This document shows positions 5,974 to 12,418 of a stretch of 12,418 nucleotides of DNA, in pieces. This DNA comes from CAKRHR01 sp964423195. Lineage in GTDB: Bacteria; Bacillota; Clostridia; Lachnospirales; Lachnospiraceae. The stretch covers positions 1-12,418 of the forward strand of contig CAYRDY010000062.1 in the NCBI GenBank assembly GCA_964423195.1, in the 5' to 3' direction. Made by a program: the position numbers and the translations under genes. Positions within the stretch are counted from its first letter, which is position 1, and every line of letters starts with the position of its first letter. The notes below the pieces were generated by a model. It had not been told where the DNA came from. It was given only the letters and a program-made list of their open reading frames with translations, and did no database searches.

Positions 5974-8030
5974 ATGCCAAAAAAACCATATTACATCACG
6001 ACGGCGATCGCTTATACGTCGGGCAAGCCGCATATCGGCAATACCTATGAGATCGTGCTGGCCGACAGCATCGCGCGCTTTAAGCGGCTGCAGGGCTATG
6101 ACGTGCGCTTCCAGACGGGGACGGATGAGCATGGCCAGAAGATTGAGATCAAGGCCGAAGAGGCGGGGACGACGCCGAAGGCATATGTTGACGGTGTGGC
6201 CGGGCAGATCAAAGAAATCTGGGATTTGATGAATACTTCTTATGACAAATTTATCCGCACCACGGATGAATACCATGAGAAGCAGGTGCAGAAGATTTTC
6301 AGAAAGCTCTATGAGCAGGGCGATATTTATAAAGGATATTACGAGGGGAAATACTGCACGCCGTGCGAATCTTTCTTTACGGAGAGCCAGCTCGTGGACG
6401 GCAAATGTCCGGACTGCGGGCGTGAGGTCATCAACGCGAGGGAGGAGGCCTATTTCTTCAAATTGAGCAAGTACGCGGACCGGCTGATCCAATACATCAA
6501 TGACCATCCGGATTTTATTCAGCCGGAGTCCCGCAAGAATGAAATGATGAACAATTTCCTGCTTCCGGGGCTGCAGGATCTTTGCGTCTCCAGGACGAGT
6601 TTTTCATGGGGCATTCCTGTGGACTTTGACCCGAAGCATGTGGTCTATGTGTGGATCGACGCGCTCAGCAACTATATCACCGGCCTCGGCTATGACCTAG
6701 ACGGCGACAGCGACGAGATGTTTGAAAAATATTGGCCGGCGGATCTGCATTTGATCGGCAAAGACATTATCCGCTTCCATACGATCTACTGGCCGATCAT
6801 GCTGATGGCGCTGGATCTGCCGCTGCCGAAGCAGGTGTTCGGGCATCCGTGGCTGCTTGTGGGCGAGGGCAAGATGAGTAAGTCCAAGGGAAATGTGATC
6901 TACGCGGATGATCTGGTCAACGTATTTGGCGTGGACGCCGTGCGCTACTTCGTGCTGCATGAGATGCCGTTTGACAATGACGGCTCGATCACCTGGGAAT
7001 TGATGGTCGAGCGCATGAATTCTGATCTGGCGAATATTCTCGGCAATCTGGTCAACCGGACGATTTCCATGAATAATAAATATTTCGACGGCGTCATCAC
7101 GAATCCGGGCGTGAGTGAGCCGCTGGATGAGGAGCTCAAATCACTGGCGCTGGACACGCCGAGACGCCTGACGGAGAAGATGGACAAGCTGCGGGTGGCG
7201 GATGCCATCACGGAGGTATTTACGCTGCTGCGCCGCTGCAATAAATATATCGACGAGACAGAGCCTTGGAAGCTGGCAAAGGATGAGACAAAGCGGGATC
7301 GGCTGGCGACCGTGCTCTACAATCTGATGGAGTGCATTCGCATCGCGGCGCTCTGCCTGAAGGCATTTCTGCCGGAGACGGCGGATAAAATGCTGGATCA
7401 GCTAGGTACCAGAGAACGCGATTTTGAGAAGCTGGACACATTTGGACTTCTGGAGACAGGTATCCGGGTGGTCGAGAAGACAGAGATTCTTTTCGCCCGC
7501 CTAGATATGAAAGAGGTGCTCGCAAAAGCGGACGCGCTGGCGGCCGAGCGGGCGGCGTCTGAGGGCGCCGCAGCGGGAACAGGCAGNNNNNNNNNNNNNN
7601 NNNNNNNNNNNNNNNNNNNNNNNNNNNNNNNNNNNNNNNNNNNNNNNNNNNNNNNNNNNNNNNNNNNNNNNNNNNNNNNNNNNNNNTCGATATCGAGGCG
7701 AAACCTGAGATCACCATTGACGATTTCTCGAAGCTGCAGTTCCAGGTCGGGGAGATCATCGCCTGCGAGGAGGTCAAAAAATCCAGGAAGCTCCTCTGCT
7801 CTCAGGTCAAAATCGGCAGTCAGGTCAAGCAGATTGTCTCCGGAATCAGGCCGCAGTATCAGCCGGAGGATATGGTCGGCCGGAAAGTGATGGTCGCTGT
7901 CAACCTAAAGCCGGCAAAACTGGCCGGCGTGTTGTCCGAGGGGATGCTTCTTTGCGCGGAGGACGCCTCCGGAAATCTTGCGCTGATGACGCCGGATAAG
8001 GATATGCCGTCCGGGGCCCAGATCAGCTGA
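5974..8030 (+). CDS. metG: Methionyl-tRNA synthetase with C-terminal tRNA-binding domain (interrupted by a gap)
   Basis: The enzyme charges tRNA-Met with methionine in the cytoplasm. The start at 5974 has GGAGGA (5961-5966) 7 bases upstream. The class I signature appears as HIGN at residues 20-23. A zinc knuckle uses C128, C131, C145 and C148, and KMSKS is at 300-304. Before the gap 537 codons are read, ending in an Ala/Glu-rich linker. After the gap, the frame beginning at 7689 encodes 113 residues of the Arc1p/Trbp111-like tRNA-binding domain (FSKLQFQVGEI, SGIRPQY, VNLKPAKLAGV) and stops at 8030. The two parts are out of frame across 100 N, so the filler is not the true length; I treat this as one intact gene, not a frameshift. 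It is probably the first gene of an operon with tatD and the peptidyl-prolyl isomerase. Confidence 0.96.
7587..7686. other. Assembly gap (100 N placeholder) in the metG linker
   Basis: Exactly 100 N. For metG to stay in frame, the missing length must leave remainder 2 when divided by 3, whereas 100 leaves remainder 1. The visible 650 codons are already close to a complete two-domain enzyme, so the real missing segment is probably short and lies in the low-complexity linker. Confidence 0.97.
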
Positions 8031-8047
8031 TGGACGGAGAGGATATC

Positions 8048-8824
8048 ATGATTTTTGAGTCACATGCGCATTATGATGACCGGCGGTTTGACGCGGACAG
8101 GGACGCGCTGCTGGATAGTCTGGCGGCCGGCGGGATTGGCTATGTGGTGAATGTGGGGGCGAATATCGCGTCGACGAAGGCGAGCCTGGCTTTGGCCGAG
8201 AAATATCCGTGGATCTATGCGTCCGCGGGCGTGCATCCGAGCGATGTCGGTGAGCTCGACGAAGAAAAGTTCGCCCAATTGTCCGAGCTGTGCGGCCATG
8301 AAAAATGTGTCGCCGTCGGCGAGATCGGCCTCGACTATTACTGGGAGAAGGCGCCGGAAGTGCGCGAAAATCAGAAATACTGGTTCAGGCGTCAGCTTGA
8401 CCTGGCGCGTGAGAAGGGATTGCCGGTGATCATTCACTCGCGGGACGCGGCCCAGGACACGCTGGACATCATGCGGGAAATGCATGCCGGGGATATCGGC
8501 GGCGTGATCCACTGCTTTTCCAATTCGCCGGAATTTGCCCGAATCTATGTGGATATGGGATTTTACATCGGCATCGGCGGCGTGATCACGTTCAAAAACG
8601 CAAAGACACTGAGAGAGGTGGCCGCGCAAACGCCGCTGGAGCGGATCCTGCTGGAGACGGATTGCCCGTATCTTGCGCCGGAGCCGAACCGAGGGAAGCG
8701 CAACTCATCGCTGAACCTCACCTATGTAGGAGCGGAGATCGCCCGCGTCAAGGGTGTCCCCTGTGATGAGGTTGTGGAGACAACCTGTGAAAACGCAAAA
8801 AAATTGTATCGGATAGACGGATAG
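8048..8824 (+). CDS. tatD: TatD-family metal-dependent hydrolase (DNase)
   Basis: The protein has 258 residues from the ATG at 8048, chosen because GGAGAGG (8036-8042) lies just upstream and family members start close to the metal-binding HxH. An in-frame ATG at 8030 overlaps the metG stop and would add six residues. The amidohydrolase-type metal ligands are all visible: H6 and H8 (SHAHYDD), E92 (GEIGLDYY), H130 (VIIHSRDA), H155 (GVIHCFS) and D205 (LLETDCPYL). The PEPNRGKRN segment is typical of the family. Members are cytoplasmic 3'-5' nucleases or related phosphodiesterases. The position directly after metG is conserved in Firmicutes, and the 17-base spacing supports a shared transcript. 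Confidence 0.95.
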   Translation: MIFESHAHYDDRRFDADRDALLDSLAAGGIGYVVNVGANIASTKASLALAEKYPWIYASAGVHPSDVGELDEEKFAQLSELCGHEKCVAVGEIGLDYYWEKAPEVRENQKYWFRRQLDLAREKGLPVIIHSRDAAQDTLDIMREMHAGDIGGVIHCFSNSPEFARIYVDMGFYIGIGGVITFKNAKTLREVAAQTPLERILLETDCPYLAPEPNRGKRNSSLNLTYVGAEIARVKGVPCDEVVETTCENAKKLYRIDG

Positions 8825-8838
8825 GGAGAATTTTTATT

Positions 8839-9993
8839 ATGAAAAAATACATTTGGATTTTTGCCGCGGCCGCGGCGCTCTGCCTGTGCGCGGGCTGCGG
8901 AAAGAACGGCGGAGGGACAGACGCGGACACGACGGCGCAGACTTCCGGAAATTCGGGGAGTGACGGTGAAACGGCGCAGACGTCCTCTGCCGAGGAGTCC
9001 TCGGAGTTGGGAATTGATCTCGGCGATTACAAGGGGCTGGAGGTCACTGTCCAGAAGATTCCCGATATCACTGATGAGGATGTGGAATTGCAGCTCCAAA
9101 ATATCGTGAGCGCCAACGGCACGGAGACGCTCAATAAGGACCGGTCGATCATCGCGGGCGACCTCGTCAGCATGAATTATCAGGGCTATGACAACGGCAC
9201 GCCGATCGGCGAGGAGGAAAAGAATTATTATATCACCATCGGCTCAGGGATTTTCTTTGACGGCGCGGAGATGAGTCTGGTCGGCGCCAAGGGCGGCGAT
9301 GTGGTCGAGATTCCTGTGACATTGCCGGAGAGCTATCCTGACCAGTCGCTGGCGGGAAAAGATGTCATTTACCGTGTGACGGTGAACGGCATTGTCGAGA
9401 AGAGCGCCGGAGAGCTGACGGATGAATACATCGCACAGATTTCGGACTGTGACACCGTGGATGAATACAGGGCACAGCTCAAGTCGGAAATGCAGGAAAA
9501 TATCGAATTTCAGCGGACGATGAGTGTGCGCAACGCGGTCTGGGACAAGATGCTGTCGCAGATTGATCCTGAGGACTACCCTGAGGATGAGAAGGAAGAA
9601 AGGATAGCCTACTACAAGAATTTCGATCAGGAGGCCGCGGATGAGGCGGGTGTCACGCTGGAGGAATATGTCGAGAGCAATTTCTATATCTCGTTCGAGG
9701 ATTATGAGAAGGAGATCGAGGATCTGGTGATGCAGGAGCTGGGGACTGAGATGGTTGTCCGGGCCATCGCGGAAAAAGAGGGCCTGAGCACGGAGGATAT
9801 CACGGATGATGAGATCAAGGATTACGCGAAAGAGATAGGCTATGACGATGTCGAACTTTTGTATAAAGACTTCGGCGAGGATGAGATTCGCATGTCGATT
9901 CTTCGCGAGAAAGTGACGGATATCCTGGTCGACAACGCGAAGGTGACGGAGGTCGACGCGCTGCCGTCGGATTCCGAGCAGATGATAGACTGA
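8839..9993 (+). CDS. Exported lipoprotein with trigger-factor-like FKBP peptidyl-prolyl isomerase domain
   Basis: This 384-residue protein starts at 8839 with AGGGAG upstream (8823-8828). A signal peptide ends in a lipobox, LCAGC, with C20 as the predicted lipidated residue. A Ser/Thr/Gly-rich linker runs to about 55. Residues about 105-184 are an FKBP-type isomerase domain of the trigger-factor kind (AGDLVSMNYQGYDNG, GSGIFFDGAEMSLVGAKGGD, PESYPDQSLAGKDVIYRVTV). The acidic remainder is helical and resembles the trigger-factor C-terminal chaperone arms. The N-terminal ribosome-binding domain of cytoplasmic trigger factor is absent. The likely job is folding of secreted proteins at the outer face of the membrane, parallel to PrsA. 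The gene starts 14 bases after tatD and is probably last in the metG operon. Confidence 0.9.
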   Translation: MKKYIWIFAAAAALCLCAGCGKNGGGTDADTTAQTSGNSGSDGETAQTSSAEESSELGIDLGDYKGLEVTVQKIPDITDEDVELQLQNIVSANGTETLNKDRSIIAGDLVSMNYQGYDNGTPIGEEEKNYYITIGSGIFFDGAEMSLVGAKGGDVVEIPVTLPESYPDQSLAGKDVIYRVTVNGIVEKSAGELTDEYIAQISDCDTVDEYRAQLKSEMQENIEFQRTMSVRNAVWDKMLSQIDPEDYPEDEKEERIAYYKNFDQEAADEAGVTLEEYVESNFYISFEDYEKEIEDLVMQELGTEMVVRAIAEKEGLSTEDITDDEIKDYAKEIGYDDVELLYKDFGEDEIRMSILREKVTDILVDNAKVTEVDALPSDSEQMID

Positions 9994-10004
9994 GCGGCCA
10001 GCGC

Positions 10005-10030
10005 CCGGCTTGGTCGTCCGGGCAAGCCGG
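10005..10030. other. Inverted repeat between convergent genes
   Basis: CCGGCTTG (10005-10012) and CAAGCCGG (10023-10030) form an 8-bp GC-rich stem with a 10-base loop, 11 bases after the isomerase stop. No T-run follows on either strand, so it is not a typical intrinsic terminator. Similar arms recur in the repeat array that follows. Confidence 0.45.
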
Positions 10031-10094
10031 ATAAGTCGGGTCGTCCGGGGCAAGCCGGATAAGTCGGGCCGTCCGGGCAAGCCGGGTAAGTCGG
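10013..10094. repeat. 27-bp GC-rich tandem repeat between convergent genes
   Basis: Three units (10013-10039; 10040-10067 with one extra G; 10068-10094) follow GTCGTCCGGGCAAGCCGGATAAGTCGG in consensus (given in two parts: GTCGTCCGGGCAAG, then CCGGATAAGTCGG), and a fragment follows. The array fills most of the 118 bases between the isomerase and lipoprotein stops. Read in the isomerase frame past its stop, the units encode GRPGKPDKS, so the array could be a decayed coding tail. Confidence 0.88.
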
Positions 10095-10111
10095 GCAGGC
10101 CGTCCGCCGGT

Positions 10112-10765
10112 TCACTCATAGTCGATGATATAGCGATCCAGCTGTAGAATTTCATCTTCCGTGATGCTGTAGACATGATTCTCATCGGCTATGACATGGA
10201 CCGTCACATCGCGCGGAGCGGTATAGCCGATCTGGTCGAGATAGCTGCTCAGGATGTCGATGGCGCCCTGAATATAGCTGCTGTAAAATGTCTCGTCGTC
10301 CATCGCGGCGAATTCGCCGTTCTCATTTCGCGCGTAGAAGGTGCTATTGTATTCGGTCAGATCCGCGTCGGCGAGCTGATAGATGTCGATCGGTCGGATT
10401 GTGACCGTGACGAAGCCGGACTCATCGGCCTCGCCGACGGTATAATCGGCATGCTGATAAATATTTTTGAACATGTTGCGGGCATTCTCGCGGGTGTCCT
10501 CATTGACAAAGGAGGAATATTCCGCGATGTTCATATAGGAGATCAGCGCCTCGATCTCCGCGTTGATGCCCTCCTCATAGTTGAGCGCGAGATCGCTCTC
10601 GCTGACATGCGTGATGTCGGCGTAAGCCTCGTGATTCCCCTTATAAATGGAGTCGAGCATCGCCTGAATATAGCCGCTGCAGTCAAATTTGGAGCAGCCC
10701 GTCAGAAACGCGGCAAGGATGAAGATGATTGCCAGAAGAAAAAGGGCGTTTTTCCGTTTGATCAT
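10112..10765 (-). CDS. Lipoprotein of unknown function
   Basis: The protein has 217 residues from the ATG at 10765, which has GGGGGA just upstream on the minus strand; an in-frame TTG at 10789 is less likely because it would add residues ahead of the signal peptide. The N-terminus is a classic lipoprotein signal: MIKRKN, a hydrophobic stretch, then the lipobox LTGC with Cys as the first mature residue. The mature part is acidic and begins with a segment (GYIQAMLDSIYKGN) of a kind common in Clostridial lipoproteins. I do not recognise a catalytic motif and cannot assign a function. The minus frame is preferred over a long plus-strand frame opposite because only it has a signal peptide and lipobox. 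It is convergent with the metG operon and divergent from rsmA. Confidence 0.82.
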   Translation of the reverse strand: MIKRKNALFLLAIIFILAAFLTGCSKFDCSGYIQAMLDSIYKGNHEAYADITHVSESDLALNYEEGINAEIEALISYMNIAEYSSFVNEDTRENARNMFKNIYQHADYTVGEADESGFVTVTIRPIDIYQLADADLTEYNSTFYARNENGEFAAMDDETFYSSYIQGAIDILSSYLDQIGYTAPRDVTVHVIADENHVYSITEDEILQLDRYIIDYE

Positions 10766-10804
10766 AAAAATTCCCCCGAAATCAAACAAATAGGCGCAGT
10801 CTAT

Positions 10805-10882
10805 GCGTCATATAGCCGCGGCCCGCGCGTCACACAGTCGTCATCTGCGCGTCACAGTCGCGGCCCGCGCGTCACACAGTCG
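10805..10882. repeat. Direct-repeat cluster (GCGTCA core) in the lipoprotein-rsmA divergent region
   Basis: The core GCGTCA occurs at 10805, 10827, 10849 and 10869, spaced 22, 22 and 20 bases, about two helical turns. Three copies extend to GCGCGTCAC(AC)AGTCG, and a 24-bp block is repeated exactly at 10817-10840 and 10859-10882. The block lies between two divergent starts. It could be an operator array or a decaying minisatellite. I found no convincing promoter for either gene here. Confidence 0.75.
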
Positions 10883-10991
10883 CCGTCCGGGACTTTCTCA
10901 GCCGTCTGTCTACAGTTTATCAGATTTGTCCCGTGAAATCAATGTCGAAATTGGGGATCGCGGCGGGCACTGCCAATCCCAAGGAAAATTC

Positions 10992-10997
10992 GGAGAG
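10992..10997 (+). promoter_or_regulatory. Ribosome binding site that fixes the rsmA start
   Basis: GGAGAG lies 4 bases before the ATG at 11002. In-frame upstream starts (GTG at 10933, ATG at 10942) have no such site and would add residues unlike the family. Confidence 0.75.
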
Positions 10998-11001
10998 AAC
11001 G

Positions 11002-11859
11002 ATGGATAAGCTAGCAAATCCAAAGAAAACGAGAGAGATCATTCAGAAATATCATTTCAGTATTCAGAAGAAATATGGGCAGAATTTTCTGATCGACGCC
11101 CGCGTGCCAGAGAAGATTGTCCGTGGCGCCGGTGTGTCTGGGGATGATTTTGTGCTGGAGATCGGGCCGGGCATCGGGACGCTGACGCAGTATCTCGCGG
11201 AGGCGGCCAGAGAGGTCTGCGCGGTGGAGATCGATCGCAAACTGCTGCCGATCCTTGAGGAGACCCTCGCTCCCTATGACAACGTGACGGTGATCAACGC
11301 GGACATTTTAAAGATGGATCTCTGTGCGCTCGCCGCAGAGAAAAATGACGGGCGTCCAATCAAAGTGGTGGCCAACCTTCCATATTATATCACGACGCCG
11401 ATCGTCATGAGCCTGCTTGAAAACCATGTGCCGTTCATCAATCTGACGGTGATGGTGCAGAGGGAGGTCGCCGCGCGCATGCAGGCAAAGCCTGGCAGCA
11501 AGGATTACGGGGCGCTCTCCCTGGCGATCCGTTATTACGCCGAGCCGTATATCGTGGCCAATGTGCCGAGCCACTGCTTTATGCCGCGCCCTGATGTGGA
11601 TTCCACGGTGATTCGCCTCACCCGCCGCGCGGAGCCGCCGGTGCGAACGGCAGACGAGCGGCAGATGTTTCGCGTCATTCGGGCCGCGTTTGGACAGCGC
11701 CGGAAAACGCTTGCCAACGCGCTTGCCAACAGCCCTGAGCAGTCCTGGGATAAGCCACGGGTGCGGCAGGCGCTGGAAGCGGCGGGCCTGCCGGATGCGG
11801 TGCGGGGCGAAGCCCTCACACTCGAACAGTTTGCCGCCCTGTCGGATCTGCTGCTGTAG
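11002..11859 (+). CDS. rsmA: 16S rRNA (adenine1518/1519-N6) dimethyltransferase
   Basis: The 285-residue protein transfers four methyl groups from S-adenosylmethionine to two adjacent adenines near the 3' end of 16S rRNA during late small-subunit assembly; it is also called KsgA. The N-terminus (TREIIQKY..., KYGQNFLID) matches the family start and supports the ATG at 11002. The SAM-binding motif LEIGPGIGTLTQYL, the acidic VEID, the NADIL segment and the catalytic NLPY (in VVANLPYYITTPIV) are all present. The C-terminal domain with FGQRRKTLANAL is complete, so the length is normal. In many Firmicutes rnmV lies between tatD and rsmA; here two lipoprotein genes take that place. Confidence 0.97.
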   Translation: MDKLANPKKTREIIQKYHFSIQKKYGQNFLIDARVPEKIVRGAGVSGDDFVLEIGPGIGTLTQYLAEAAREVCAVEIDRKLLPILEETLAPYDNVTVINADILKMDLCALAAEKNDGRPIKVVANLPYYITTPIVMSLLENHVPFINLTVMVQREVAARMQAKPGSKDYGALSLAIRYYAEPYIVANVPSHCFMPRPDVDSTVIRLTRRAEPPVRTADERQMFRVIRAAFGQRRKTLANALANSPEQSWDKPRVRQALEAAGLPDAVRGEALTLEQFAALSDLLL

Positions 11860-11862
11860 ACT

Positions 11863-11886
11863 GCCGGCACGTCCCGGCCTGTTTTC
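11863..11886 (+). terminator. Weak intrinsic terminator after rsmA
   Basis: GCCGG (11863-11867) pairs with CCGGC (11874-11878) around a 6-base loop, followed by CTGTTTTC. The stem is short but GC-only and lies 4 bases past the rsmA stop. A longer T-run (CTTTTTT, about 11902-11908) follows without a clear stem of its own. Confidence 0.45.
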
Positions 11887-11954
11887 TGTGCTGCGCGCTG
11901 TCTTTTTTCCAGACCGTCAGAATCGCCGTGCGAGGTGGAGGCATGAAATTTAGA

Positions 11955-11983
11955 TTGACTTTTTCAGATGTTCGTCGTATAAT
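11955..11983 (+). promoter_or_regulatory. rho promoter
   Basis: TTGACT (11955-11960), a 17-base spacer and a perfect TATAAT (11978-11983) make this the best promoter match in the window. Transcription would start near 11990, about 105 bases before the rho start codon. Confidence 0.85.
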
Positions 11984-11989
11984 GAAATT

Positions 11990-12095
11990 TACGATGAGCG
12001 GCCGATGGGTTTTCCGGCGCCATTGATTTCTAACTTTTCAATAAATATTCTCTATTTTCCCAGTTTAAAATTCATATTCTGCAGGAGGAAATTTT
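11990..12095 (+). promoter_or_regulatory. G-poor, pyrimidine-rich rho leader
   Basis: The untranslated leader has about three G residues between 12024 and 12080 and is rich in T and C, including TCTCTATTTTCCC. Rho binds C-rich, G-poor unstructured RNA, and rho leaders in other bacteria are known to support autogenous attenuation. The leader ends with AGGAGG (12083-12088), 7 bases before the ATG. Confidence 0.4.
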
Positions 12096-12418
12096 ATGGA
12101 GGAGAAATACAATACTTTATCCCTTGTTCAGCTGCGCGAGATTGTCAAAGCGCAGGGAATAAAAAACACTTCAACGATGCGAAAAGCGCAGTTGGTGAAG
12201 ATTTTATGTGACCTTGAAGAAAAAGCAAATGAGGAGAAGGCTCGGAGTGAAGCGCCTGCGGAGGAGAAGAAGGGCGCACAGAGACAGGAGGAGACAGAGC
12301 TCGCGCGCGAGGACCGGACGCGGGAAGATAGGACGCGCGAGGACCGCTATAATTCTGAGTGGGAGCGCGAGGACAGGACGCGCGATGATCACTATAATTA
12401 TGAACGCGAGCGCGAGGA
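12096..12418 (+). CDS. rho: Transcription termination factor Rho, N-terminal part (3' partial)
   Basis: The frame is open from the ATG at 12096 to the window end, 107 codons, with AGGAGG at 12083-12088. Residues about 6-38 (LSLVQLREIVKAQGIKN, then MRKAQLVKIL) match the Rho N-terminal SAP-like helical domain that precedes the RNA-binding cold-shock domain of this hexameric helicase. Residues about 43-68 form a Glu/Lys/Ala linker, and from residue 71 on the protein is a highly charged repeat built from REDRT-like units with scattered Tyr, Trp and Asn. Clostridial and other high-GC Rho proteins often carry such an insertion between the first domain and the RNA-binding domain. The helicase core lies outside the window, so the name rests on the N-terminal domain and the architecture. 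A different Rho_N-domain protein remains possible. Confidence 0.8.
   Translation, partial: MEEKYNTLSLVQLREIVKAQGIKNTSTMRKAQLVKILCDLEEKANEEKARSEAPAEEKKGAQRQEETELAREDRTREDRTREDRYNSEWEREDRTRDDHYNYERERE
12306..12418 (+). repeat. REDRT-type charged repeat in the Rho insertion
   Basis: In-frame 15-bp-scale units (CGC GAG GAC CGG ACG and variants) encode REDRT, REDRT, REDRY, then after NSEWE again REDRTRDDHY. The tract continues past the window end. It is predicted to be disordered and strongly mixed-charge. Confidence 0.85.

Noticed and set aside
5494..6507. Long minus-strand open frame opposite the lipid kinase end and metG start
   Set aside because: It spans two confidently identified plus-strand genes and the metG promoter, has no recognisable motif, and is the kind of antisense frame common in GC-rich coding DNA.
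7687..7890. Continuation of the metG frame straight through the N run
   Set aside because: It gives an Arg/Ser-rich nonsense sequence, while the frame starting at 7689 gives the expected tRNA-binding domain.
9244..10185. Long minus-strand open frame opposite the isomerase
   Set aside because: The plus strand encodes a clear signal peptide and FKBP domain. The minus frame has no family signature, and its Leu/Pro/Arg repeat comes from the intergenic 27-bp array.
10175..10936. Plus-strand frame of 253 codons opposite the minus-strand lipoprotein
   Set aside because: The minus strand has a start with a ribosome binding site, a signal peptide and a lipobox. The plus frame is a hydrophobic antisense shadow that runs into the repeat cluster.
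11943..12026. Small 27-codon frame preceded by GAGGTGGAGG, ending in the rho leader
   Set aside because: It overlaps the strong rho promoter, so the DNA is better explained as promoter; the ribosome binding site is too close to the ATG, and the peptide has no recognisable feature.
12005..12211. 68-codon plus-strand frame in the rho leader running into rho
   Set aside because: It has no ribosome binding site, overlaps the rho start in another frame, and its composition follows the AT-rich leader.

Overview
The window looks like chromosomal DNA from a Gram-positive anaerobe of the Clostridia, most likely Lachnospiraceae. The reasons are strong AGGAGG-type ribosome binding sites, moderately high GC, a glutamate dehydrogenase whose catalytic residues fall at the same numbers as in the Clostridium symbiosum enzyme, lipoprotein signal peptides, and a metG-tatD-...-rsmA neighbourhood typical of Firmicutes. 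It is a draft scaffold: two runs of exactly 100 N (4792-4891 and 7587-7686) are placeholders, and each interrupts a gene.

Layout. (1) 1-2570: two adjacent membrane-anchored proteins with class A beta-lactamase-like (serine hydrolase) extracellular domains. The first enters from the left edge, has a cytoplasmic decapeptide-repeat tail and has lost the catalytic Ser/Lys and KTG residues. The second keeps all three motifs. (2) 2571-2781: a 17-bp minisatellite, then a hairpin. (3) 2782-4113, minus strand: glutamate dehydrogenase with its own promoter. (4) 4114-4624: a gene-poor AT-rich stretch. (5) 4625-5914: the start of a DUF1638-like protein, a gap, then a diacylglycerol-kinase-family lipid kinase. 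(6) 5921-9993: a promoter followed by a probable operon, metG - tatD - exported trigger-factor-like peptidyl-prolyl isomerase. (7) 9994-10765: a 27-bp repeat between convergent genes and a minus-strand lipoprotein of unknown function. (8) 10805-11859: a direct-repeat cluster, then rsmA. (9) 11955-12418: a near-consensus promoter, a G-poor pyrimidine-rich leader and the start of rho, whose N-terminal domain runs into a charged repeat.

Together the genes cover translation and RNA metabolism (metG, rsmA, rho), nitrogen assimilation (gdhA), lipid metabolism (the lipid kinase) and envelope functions (the serine hydrolase pair and two lipoproteins). I see no prophage, insertion sequence, CRISPR array, tRNA or rRNA. 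The most distinctive features are the dead/active beta-lactamase-like pair and the many short tandem repeats, several of them sitting at or just past the 3' ends of genes.
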